Positions 55,919-64,000 of a DNA stretch of 64,000 bases are shown here, one piece after another; positions within the stretch are counted from its first letter, which is position 1, and each line of letters starts with the position of its first letter. Location of the stretch: positions 687,001 to 751,000 of the forward strand of contig NC_133037.1 of NCBI RefSeq assembly GCF_048771995.1. Reading direction: 5' to 3'. The position numbers and the translations under genes are program-made. The DNA comes from Taeniopygia guttata. Taxonomy: Eukaryota; Chordata; Aves; Passeriformes; Estrildidae. The notes under the pieces are model-generated. The model had not been told where the DNA came from, searched no databases, and saw only the letters and a program-made list of their open reading frames with translations.

Positions 55919-58087
55919 GATTGAATTTACATTGAAGATGAAAATGCCCAGGAAGCTGCCTGAGCCATCCAAGTTCCTAGTGGGAACTGCAGTGCTTTGT
56001 AGACATAAGGAGATTGAAAATATTTATCTTCCCCCATGATTAATAATAAATCAAGTGTCTTGTGATTCTTCCTTTAGGTTTTAATTTTAAGCAAGCTGTT
56101 GAAATACAATCTCTAAGCAAGAAAAGGTTCAGAGCAGGCTTTGTTTGGATTGCAAACAGAAGTTTTGTACTGTTTGGGACAGAAAAAATACAAGTCTATA
56201 AAAATTCAGCAGTAACATCTGGCTGCGAGCTGGCCTGGGTGAAGGAGGAGGATTTCTGTCTGCAGTCTGAGCACAAAGCTGAGCCCCTGTGGGAGATGAG
56301 AACATGCTGAGCCCACGGGAGGGTCCCAGCAGCGCTCCAGGGACCAGCTCAGGGATTCCAGCTGGGATGAGGATGCCAAAAACCCCTGTCCACCCTGAAA
56401 CTTTACTGCTGCCAGGGAGGGACCCTGCATGGCCCCAGAGAGGGGAAGGGAGTGTCCTGGTGTGCTTCAGCTCCCCCAGAAATTCTGTTCTGCATCCCCC
56501 AGGAGCCCAGGGCTCAGCCTTCATCCCTGGGGCCTCTTCCAAAATTCCTGAGGGGAATATCCCCCTCCTCCTCCTGAGGAGCACAAGGAGCAGCAGCAGC
56601 CCTGGCACCCACGGGAGGAGAGCTGAACATCCCCAACTCCTGCCGTGTGCCAGGGGGTGAGCCAGCACAACACCAGCTCACCAGAGCAGCCCGGGCAGAG
56701 GGGCAGCTCGGGGGCAATGGAACAATATTTCACTTCCTGGGGGAAAAAATCAGGCTATTGGTCAAGATGTTCCTATGGGAACTGGTATAATTTCATTTGA
56801 GTGATGGATTACACAGGAAAACTCTGGGGAGGTTTGAGATGATGGACTTCCATCTGACCCAGCCTGGCAGGCTCTTTCTCTGAAGTTAGCAGGCAGTTCT
56901 GCTCCTGTTTTCTATTTTGTACAACCATTTATAACCATAAATGCTTTCTATTTGATATAATTTTCCATCCAGGGGCAGCTCTGAGCCACTGGTGTGGCTG
57001 CAGCCCTGGAACTCCCCCAGAACTTTCCTATTTGCCCATTTCTGACCTTGGAGCCCAGCAGCACCGAGTGACAAAATTCCAGATCTTGGTTTCTAATGGG
57101 TGTTTGTGCTGCGGGTGTAAAACACAGGCACACGTGCAGCGGGCAGAAGAAAGCTAATTTTATTCCTCTTGAGGGGATCAATATTCCACAGTAAGGAAAG
57201 TTATGTATTCCCAAGCATCCTTTGGGAAGCAGCATTTCATTATGCCCATTATCATAACAGGCCTCTCTACCTCCCTGTCAATATTTGGCTCTGTCAGGCA
57301 CTGTCTTATCTAGAGAGTGAAAAATCCATCCCTGTGACAGGAGGGAAAGCACACAAACCCCACCTGCTCACTTCGGTGTGAGGCTGCAGCCCAGCAGTGC
57401 TGGAGGAGCCAAACCAGTGATGGAATTACAAGAACAAGCCTGGAAAGAGAGCTGTGAAGCCCCAGGCTTTATTGTCATCTAATATTGTTAATTGTCATCT
57501 AATATTGTTAATCTTTTTCATACTAAGAAGTGCTTTATTTATTAAATAAACAGGTTCTTTTCCACTTCTCTCAGATAAATTTTTTTCCTGAACCAAGAAA
57601 GGGGAGGGAAAAATGGATAGAAATGGAGAAAATGACTTTGGAAGGATTCATACGTGTTCACACATCACTCAGCAAAGGCAGCATTTTAAAAAGGTTAACA
57701 CCTTGGCAGAGTTAATTGCTGTTCTTCCTCTTAAATTCCAGTGTAATTTCTGATTTCTTCCTCTGTTGTTGATCATTCAGCTAAGTAGATTTTAAATAAA
57801 ACAAATATTTATGCCAGTAAAGCACACAAGGGCTTCAATGTTTAAGTAAAGCAAAGCAATTGAAACTTCCTCGTGTAAATATTGAAGGAAAGCAAAGCAA
57901 ACAAACCCAGAGACTCACATGGCTGAAGGAAACTGCCTTAAAAACCTGAGGTTACACACCTCTTCCCATATAACTTCTGTATTGTATTCTATACGATTTT
58001 ATTCTATTCTATCTACATTTTCTTTTGCTGGGCAGAATGGAGAAGGCAAGATCAAGGTCTTGGAAGAATCATACTTGGGGTAAAATG
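55919..58087. other. Unique non-coding sequence
   Basis: AT-rich at 55.92-56.2 and 57.4-58.03 kb; GC-rich at 56.3-56.7 kb. A 22-bp tandem duplication ATTGTCATCTAATATTGTTA lies at 57472-57513. No exon recognised. Confidence 0.5.
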
Positions 58088-58270
58088 ATCCTGTATTTGG
58101 GGATCTCAGGGGTGCTCCTGTATTTGGGGATCTCAGGGGTGCTCCTGTATTTGGGGATCTCAGGGGTGCTCCTGTATTTGGGGATCTCAGGGGAGCTCCT
58201 GTATTTGGGGATCTCAGGGGTGCTCCTGTATTTGGGGATCTCAGGGGTGTTCCTGTATTTGGGGATCTCG
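58088..58270. repeat. 27-bp minisatellite, seven copies
   Basis: CCTGTATTTGGGGATCTCAG followed by GGGTGCT, exactly 27 bp apart from 58091 (one GAGCT and one GTTCT variant). The period is a multiple of three, giving open frames on both strands. Confidence 0.95.
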
Positions 58271-58539
58271 GGGGAGGCCCGGGACACGGAGGCTGCTGGG
58301 GGAATTCTGACTCCAGGGCAGCCAGAGGCAAAGCAGCGCCGAGCTGGATGGAAGCAGCACCTCACCCCTCAGCCCTTATTAATCTATTAGAAATTATATC
58401 AATTATGCCACTAGCACAAAAAGCAATTATCAAAATATTTTGCTAAACATCTTAAAAAATGTTATTTACCAAAAACCACTCGACTGTATCAAAGCCTTGA
58501 CAAAAAGCTCTCCCAAAATTAATAAATATGTTTGATTAG
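58271..58539. other. Unique non-coding sequence
   Basis: GC-rich, then AT-rich from 58.38 kb; nothing recognised. Confidence 0.5.
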
Positions 58540-58790
58540 CGCTTTCACGGATGCACAGATTCTGCATATGGGAGCATTATAGTGCATTTTATTATATATA
58601 AAGGCAATTAATGTCACAAATTAAGACTAAGCTCTGACTCGGGCTAAATAATTGTCATTATCTATCATACAACATGCCCAGAAAGCTTAACTCTGCAATG
58701 ATTTTAATGAACAATAAACTTGGCATTTACATACCAAAACAATTTGGTGTAATTCAGTCTCAATAATAAACGGCAACAAAAAAAAATCAC
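58540..58790. other. Candidate conserved non-coding element
   Basis: AT-rich and repeat-free, with words such as TGATTAGCGCTTTCACGG, GCTAAATAATTGTCATTATC and ATTAATGTCACAAATTAAG. It has the texture of a deeply conserved enhancer. This is a visual judgement only. Confidence 0.35.
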
Positions 58791-59166
58791 TCCCATTCTG
58801 GGGGAATGTTTTCCTTTCAGCATCACATGGGCCTTTTTCACAGCACATTCACCAGGCTGGGAAGGGAAGATTTCCTGTCTGCAGCTGGGTCCTGCAGCAC
58901 AGCCCGAGGGCAGGGGGGGCTCCAGCCCTGCAGCACCCCAAAATCACCTGGGGATGATCCCCAGAGCAGGACAGCTCCCATGGAGGTGTCTGTAACACCC
59001 CCAAAATCACCTGGGGCTGGTCCCCAGAGCAGGACACGTTCCCACCCCTGCAGCTCCCAGCCCATCCAGGCAGCACCATCCCTGTTCTGCACAGCCCAGG
59101 GCAGAAATTGTGCAGCCAGAGGCAAAGGCACATTGCACCTGCAGGTCCCAGGTGTGAAAACACCCC
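58791..59166. repeat. Two-copy repeat inside GC-rich unique DNA
   Basis: At 58935-59037, CCCCAAAATCACCTGGGG and CCCCAGAGCAGGACA recur twice about 60 bp apart. The flanking parts of this stretch are unique and non-coding. Confidence 0.75.
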
Positions 59167-59167
59167 T

Positions 59168-59405
59168 GAGAGGGACAAACCAGCCCAGAAACCCTGACAG
59201 GGACAAACCAGGACAGAAACCCTGACAGGGACAAACCAGCCCAGAAACCCTGAGAGGGACAAACCAGCCCAGAAACCCTGACAGGGACAAACCAGGACAG
59301 AAACCCTGACAGGGACAAACCAGGATAGAAACTCTGCATGGCCCAAACCAGCCCAGAAATTCTGCAGGAACCAAACCAGCCCAGAAACTCTGCAAGAACC
59401 AAACC
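59168..59405. repeat. 27-bp minisatellite, about nine copies
   Basis: GACAGGGACAAACCAGCCCA plus GAAACCCT at 27-bp spacing. The last three units change to TCTGCA(GG/AG)AACCAAACC. The period is a multiple of three, so minus-strand frames (FWAGLSLSG repeats) stay open. Confidence 0.94.
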
Positions 59406-59968
59406 AGTATCCTGCCACCAGTGTGTACTCAGTGGGGAATGAGACGAAGCTGTTATGGAAACAATGATAACAGTGCACTGATGCTAAGTGCTGCCAATTG
59501 TAAAATAAAAGACTCTAAATGGAGTTAAAGGCTCGTGGTTCTGTGTTTGAAAAGGAGCTGTGTGGGTGTAATAGTGTGGTGCAGTTTGTGAAATAAAAAT
59601 AAAAATTGATCCAGAGTGCAACATCTTCACCTTGTGTCAGCTCTTGGACCAGAGCCTTGCTGGGCTCAGAGACCTGCTTCAGTCTAATGCATAGAAATTG
59701 GGGTGGAGGTGATGAAAAAATTCCTAATGCATTCATATTATTAAATATTAACATATACAGATAGTTTTAATACAACCAGCATGGATATGTGGTGATTATC
59801 AGTTGTGCCTGTGTGTGCTGCAGCAGGATGCTCTGCCTGGGATGGGGTAAAAGCTCCAATAAAGCCCTGCCTGCACAGCTGGATGGAGGGGCCCACGCTG
59901 CTTTTGGGGTGAAAAATGCCAAAACCAGCCTGACTGATCAGTCCCAAAGCCACACATCCCCTGGGGTT
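59406..59968. other. Unique non-coding, AT-rich
   Basis: AT-rich at 59.45-59.8 kb; nothing recognised. Confidence 0.5.
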
Positions 59969-60292
59969 GTGTGGGGATCCTGGAGGGATCCTGCAGCAGC
60001 CCAGCCCCAGGATGGGTGCAGGGACTCCCAGGGACCCTCTGGAGCTGTGTGGGGATCCTGGAGAGATCCTGCACCATCCCAGCCCCCGAGGGACTCCTGA
60101 TGGATCCCCTGGGGTTGTGTGGGGATCCCGGAGAGATCCTGCAGCAGCCCAGCCCCAGGATGGGTGCAGGGAATCCTGATGGATCCCCTGGGGTTGTGTG
60201 GGGATCCTGGAGGGATCCTGCAGCAGCCCAGCCCCAGGATGGGTGCAGGGACTCCCAGGGACCCTCTGGAGCTGTGTGGGGATCCTGGAGCC
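59969..60292. repeat. Minisatellite, 70-78-bp units, about 4.3 copies
   Basis: TGTGTGGGGATCCTGGAG-type unit starts near 59969, 60046, 60116, 60195 and 60272, followed by GATCCTGCAGCAGCCCAGCC and CCAGGATGGGTGCAGGGA. Unit ends alternate between ACTCCCAGGGACCCTCTGGA and (A/C)TCCTGATGGATCCCCTGG. Confidence 0.93.
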
Positions 60293-60547
60293 AGGATGCT
60301 GCTCAAGGTCACCCCTCAAGGCCGAGCTGGAGATCTGCCCACAGTCATTGGTCTGGGTAACATCAACCTCAACGGAATAATTGGGGTTGCTTTCATAATC
60401 CTTAAAAAGAGTGCACTTTGCTGTAGTAGTGCTTTCAGTAAAGAATTCTGATCAAGATCTTTTTGTCTAATCATTATCCTAATAAATCATTTACTTTTAC
60501 ATAAATATATCTGGTTTGCCACCCTCAATCCTGCAGAACAGGCTGTG
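60293..60547. other. Unique non-coding sequence
   Basis: AT-leaning from 60.36 kb; nothing recognised. Confidence 0.5.
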
Positions 60548-60977
60548 TTAGAGTCAGTAACACCTGTACAGTCTGTTAGACACAAAGGCCTGGCAAAGTT
60601 TGGGTCTGAGCTTGGCTCCAGCTGCATCCCAACTCCTCTCTGAGGAGTTTGGGAAGCTGGGGGGTCTTTTCTGCCCCTCATGACTGAATGGGAGGGTTTC
60701 CCTAAAACCTGGTGACTTTGCCTGGGGCTCCCAGTCTGCCCAGGGCACGTGTGTGTAACACAGAGTGCCCAGACAGACACAAAAAGAGATTTATGGATAT
60801 GGAGGCACAGCTTCGAGAGAGCCATTAATGCACCCAGGGTCCCTCATTCCCCATCCCCTCCTCCCAGCAGCACCATTGCCTTTTCCCACCTCAGTCCCCC
60901 TTCACCAAAATAAAGTGAAGAACAAACTAATAAACCACTTTTTCCCATTCAGAAAAAAAAAAAAAAAAATTAGAGTC
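60548..60977 (+). mobile_element. Poly(A)-tailed retroposed insertion with 8-bp target duplication
   Basis: The octamer TTAGAGTC at 60548-60555 is repeated exactly at 60970-60977, directly after a run of 17 A (60953-60969). The 414-bp body between has AATAAA near 60909 and again near 60929, about 20 bp before the poly(A), as in an mRNA 3' end. This is the signature of target-primed retroposition of a polyadenylated RNA. The body has no open frame that I recognise and matches no family I know. It could be a 5'-truncated processed pseudogene or a non-autonomous element. Confidence 0.55.
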
Positions 60978-61795
60978 TTTGAGCAAGAAGCATTTGTTTG
61001 ATGGCAACGTACTTATTTAGCCCAGTGCTGGCTCAGTCCGTGTTTATGGGAAAAGGCAAATGCTGCAGCACCTCTCCCTCATTATCAGCTCTCTGTTAAT
61101 TGGTTTGTGGCAGCAAAGCTCTACCAGGGTGGTTCCCTCGGAGCCAGCATCAGTCCATCCCATCCCGAGGTGCAGAATGTGCCCAGCGTGGCCCTGCAGT
61201 CACAGGCTGTGACATCCTGGCAGCTGTCACAGCTTCTCCTGCCGCTGATTAACCTCATCAGGCTAATTGAGCAAGCTGTCTGCAGAAGATGGGGCTGAAC
61301 CCCTCCCCAGCCCCATCAGAGCAGCCGAGCTGGAGGTGCTGCAGGTGCCCTGCTGCAAAGGGAATGAGTTTCCTCTCACCTCCTGCCTCAACTTTTCCCT
61401 CTTCCTTCCCCAGCTCAGCCATCCTGTGCCTGGCAGAGTGATTAATTGCTCATTTAATTACCTTCTGGAGTGCTGCTGAAGTTGTGTCCTTCGGAGGTCT
61501 CAGCAGTGTCAGCAGCTGCCAGCAGCTCTGGAGTATCAGACACTGGCAGGAGGTTACGGGGCACTCCAGCCACTCCAGCTTGGATTTTGGGGCTGCACGT
61601 GGCACTCCAGTTTGGATTTTGGGGCTGTCACACACCCCTAAAAGTCCCCTCCGAGCACTTCTCCCCTGCGACCAGCTGCCAGCTCCCCCAGGCCTTCCCC
61701 CAGACCTGCTCCTTGTGCACAAGCCCCTCGGTGCTGGGTTTTGGATGTCTGACAAGGTCATGAAATAAATGTTAGGTCACAAGGGGGAAGGGGGA
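60978..61795. other. Unique intergenic sequence
   Basis: GC-rich at 61.3-61.7 kb, with a doubled CACTCCAG-TTGGATTTTGGGG motif at 61563-61624. It lies just beyond the probable 3' end of the minus-strand gene. Confidence 0.45.
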
Positions 61796-61816
61796 GGGAA
61801 CGACTGGAAAAATATA

Positions 61817-61859
61817 TTTATTGGAGTAAATAAAAAAAAGTTAACCAAAATCCTTTATT
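61817..61859 (-). terminator. Probable polyadenylation signals of the minus-strand gene
   Basis: On the minus strand, AATAAA occurs at 61859-61854 (in TCAATAAAGG) and at 61822-61817 (in CCAATAAATA). Both lie at the downstream end of an AT-rich block that follows the terminal exon, so cleavage is expected between about 61.79 and 61.84 kb. Position and context support the call; no transcript evidence is available. Confidence 0.5.
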
Positions 61860-62689
61860 GATACATTCTTGGATAATATCACAGGATCCAGAGAATGGAA
61901 AGGGAGGGAGGAGGTTGCGGCAAAGATTGGTTTCACTAAATTGGCACATAAGCAGCAAGATTAACGAAATTACTTATTACAAACAGTAAAAAACATACAT
62001 GCTTCTGTAAGTCCTTATCACACTGGTCAATCATGGTGGGGCATCAACAAAGAAAAACTTCAAGACATGTAAAAGCCATATTCTTTCCTCCAAATATCCT
62101 AAGAATCGTTGAAATTATTGCAAAATAGTCATATACCTTAAAGAAAAGAACAAAGTAGAACACAAATACAAATATCAAACATAAATTATTAACATGTACC
62201 ATAAAATACATTACTGGCATGCATTCCAAAGATCAAGACCTCTACTAAAACTCAGCAAAAATCTTTCCTGCTTCCTCTGCAGCCCATCAGAGGTGTGAAG
62301 GGGGGGGACAAACTTCGCCAGCACAGTTTTTGGTCTTTAAATTCTTTTTTTGTTTGTTTGTTTAGTTAAAAAAAATAAGGTATATGGATTGCAGTGATAC
62401 AAGAATAATAATACAAGTCATGTACACAGGTCTCAGATCCGCAGGTGTCGGTTGGTTTGAGAGGTGCCGAGAGCACAGGGCCTCAATGAAACTGTGCATC
62501 CAAAAAACAAACAGTGACCTCGAACAACATGGATGGCAATATGCAAAAATCCTCACAAACTGTACAGAGAGTTCAAAAACTTGCAGTCTGGAAGTACATA
62601 GAAAGACAGAATTAGCCCCTTAGAGTCCAGAGCAGCCGGGCGCAGCCGGCCCAGGGAGCCGCTCCTGAGGCGCGGCCACGGCGGCCCCG

Positions 62690-63238
62690 AGGCCACGGCG
62701 GCCCCAAGGCCATGGTGGTCCCACAGCTGGAACAGTCCCAAGGCCATGGTGGTCCCAAGGCCATGGTGGTCCCATGGCTGGAACAGCCCCAAGGCCATGG
62801 TGGTCCCAAGGCCATGGTGGTCCCATGGCTGGAACAGCCCCAAGGCCATGGTGGTCCCACATCCACGGCAGCCCCAAGGCCATGGTGGCTCCAAGGCCAT
62901 GGTGGACCCACAGCCATGGCGGCCCCAAGCCACAGTGGTCCCAAGGCTGGACAGGTCCCCAGGCCACAGCAGCTCCAAGGCCATGGTGGCCCTGTGGCTA
63001 CGGTAGTCCCAAGGCTGGAGAGACCCCACGGTCACGGCAACTCCAAGGCTGGGGAGGCCCCAAGGCCACGGCGGCTCCAAGGCCACAGCGGCTCCAAGGC
63101 CATGGTGGTCCCAAGGCCGGGGTGGCCCTGTGGCTACAGTAGTCCCAAGGCTGGGGAGGCCCCAAGGCCACAGTGGCTCCAAGGCCATGGTGGTCCCAAG
63201 GCCATGGCAGCCCCAAGGCCACAGCAGCCCCAAGGCCC
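62690..63238. repeat. CCAAGGCCATGGTGGTCC minisatellite in the 3' UTR
   Basis: About thirty degenerate 18-21-bp units built on CCCCAAGGCCATGGTGG(T/C)C, with TGGCTGGAACAG and GTGGCTACGGTAGT variants. CpG-containing GCCACGGCGGC versions occur at both ends. It begins about 160 bp downstream of the stop codon, so the mature mRNA would carry the reverse complement (GGCCTTGG repeats). Confidence 0.93.
62704..63220 (+). promoter_or_regulatory. About seventeen YCAAGGYCR (NR5A/ERR-type) matches
   Basis: CCAAGGCCA, or once CCAAGGCCG, occurs about seventeen times in the same orientation, first at 62704-62712. YCAAGGYCR is the extended half-site of SF-1/LRH-1 type receptors. The match is a by-product of the repeat unit and binding is speculative. 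Confidence 0.25.
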
Positions 63239-63398
63239 GGCCAGGCCCATGCCAGGCGGAGCCGGCAGCGATGCAGGAGATCCCGGGGGCAGCCTGGAGC
63301 CGGGCTCCTCGTGCCTGCCCCGTGCCCGGGCCCCGTCCCCGTCCCCGTGCGGGGAGCTCAGCGAGGCAGGGCGGCTGGTGGCCCCACGGCAGCTGGGC

Positions 63399-63448
63399 CT
63401 AGATCACCAGGTTGTTGTAGCTCACGTATTTCTTCTTTGCAGCAGGGC
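63399..63448 (-). CDS. Terminal coding exon of an unrecognised gene (partial)
   Basis: The minus strand reads a pyrimidine-rich tract and CTCTTGCAG acceptor (63449-63470), then GC completing a split codon, then codons for PAAKKKYVSYNNLVI and TAG (63401-63399). Only this 50-bp exon lies in the window; upstream exons would be to the right of 64 kb. The basic KKK followed by YVSYNNLVI looks like a short cytoplasmic tail: YNNL fits the YxxΦ sorting motif and LVI fits a class II PDZ-binding end. I cannot name the gene. The other two frames through the exon are less convincing because they end abruptly or run into the GC-rich UTR. The call rests on the acceptor, the sensible frame and the UTR-like downstream sequence. 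Confidence 0.6.
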
Positions 63449-64000
63449 CTGCAAGAGAAAGACACAGGGGTCAGAGCCTGTCCCCTGAATGGGGACACAC
63501 CAGGAATGGGACACACCAGGGACAGGGACACACCAGGAATGGGACACACCAGGGACGGGACACACCAGGAATGGGACACACCAGGAATGGGACACACCAG
63601 GAATGGGACACACCAGGGACAGGGACACACCAGGGATGGGACACACCAGGAATGGGACACACCAGGAATGGGACACACCAGGAATGGGACACACTGGGAA
63701 TGGGACACACCAGGAATGGGACACACCAGGAATGGGACACACCAGGGACAGGGACACACCGGGAATGGGACACACCAGGGACAGGGACACACCAGGGACA
63801 GGGACACACCAGGAATGGGACACACCAGGGACAGGGACACACCAGGGACACACAAGGAATGGGGACACACCGGGAATGGGACACACCGGGAATGGGACAC
63901 ACCAGGGACAGGGACACACCAGGGACAGGGACATGCCCGCAATGGGGACACGCCGGTGGCTCCAAGCCCCCGCTCCCACCGCAGGGTGCCGGGCAGGCAG
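63449..64000 (-). other. Last intron (3' part) of the minus-strand gene
   Basis: Begins with a good acceptor at 63449-63470 and then is almost wholly a minisatellite to 63955. No further exon is visible up to the window edge. Confidence 0.5.
63488..63955. repeat. GGGACACACCAGGAAT minisatellite in the last intron
   Basis: About twenty-seven units of 16-19 bp: GGGACACACCAGGAAT and GGGACACACCAGGGACA, with CGGGAAT and TGGGAAT variants. It starts only about 20 bp beyond the polypyrimidine tract. The long minus-strand frames (VPVPGVSHSWC repeats) are artefacts. Confidence 0.95.

Larger units (their letters stand above)
61800..63398 (-). other. Probable 3' UTR of the minus-strand gene
   Basis: From the stop codon at 63401-63399 to the AATAAA signals about 1.55 kb away. 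The stop-proximal part (62.65-63.4 kb) is very GC-rich and largely occupied by a minisatellite. The distal part (61.8-62.64 kb) is AT-rich, repeat-free and has the even texture of conserved vertebrate 3' UTRs. No splice signals that would break it are evident. Confidence 0.5.

Noticed and set aside
63358-63979. Minus-strand frames of 164 to 197 codons with CVPFPVCP repeats
   Set aside because: Translation of the intronic minisatellite; the frame continuing through the exon as PCCKEEIRELQQPGDLG is less plausible than PAAKKKYVSYNNLVI with its stop and splice site.

Overview
This is vertebrate, almost certainly avian (probably songbird), non-coding DNA. The evidence is several 3'-end fragments of CR1 LINEs with the bird/reptile CR1 ORF2 tail, retroviral LTR remnants of songbird type, and many GC-rich minisatellites between AT-rich unique stretches. 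The species call is inference. I see no bacterial-type genes, no CRISPR array, no tRNA or rRNA, and only one convincing piece of a protein-coding gene.

Layout. The only exon I can support lies at the right edge on the minus strand: a terminal coding exon at 63399-63448 with a good splice acceptor, encoding a tail that ends PAAKKKYVSYNNLVI. Its likely 3' UTR runs down to about 61.8 kb, where minus-strand AATAAA signals sit. The rest of the gene lies beyond the right end of the window. The remaining 61 kb looks like downstream intergenic (or long intronic) sequence. Mobile DNA is sparse: four CR1 fragments, four LTR remnants, and one insertion of about 0.4 kb with a poly(A) tail and an 8-bp target duplication (60556-60969). 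Over thirty tandem arrays, with units of 3 to 78 bp, are scattered throughout, including an (ATCC)n tract of about 0.85 kb at 43.2-44.05 kb. Most long open frames in the window are translations of these arrays and are not genes.

The most interesting signal is that several minisatellites carry a textbook transcription-factor site in every, or nearly every, unit. A 51-bp array holds five perfect AGAACAnnnTGTTCT steroid-receptor palindromes (15455-15673). A 22/11-bp array holds twelve RGGTCA direct repeats spaced by 5 bp, the retinoic-acid-receptor DR5 layout (34312-34860). An array near 1.3 kb holds ten GGTTCA half-sites at 8- or 10-bp spacing. A 30-bp array holds eight NF-kappaB consensus decamers (49291-49630). 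The last intron holds sixteen GGAATG (TEAD) cores, and the 3' UTR array holds about seventeen NR5A-type YCAAGGYCR matches. In unique AT-rich DNA there is also a SOX-POU composite site (24063-24077), a perfect 16-bp double-octamer palindrome (36383-36398) and a triple TTATCGA cluster (31134-31165). The motifs are read directly from the sequence. Any regulatory function is untested inference, and with so many arrays some matches are expected by chance.
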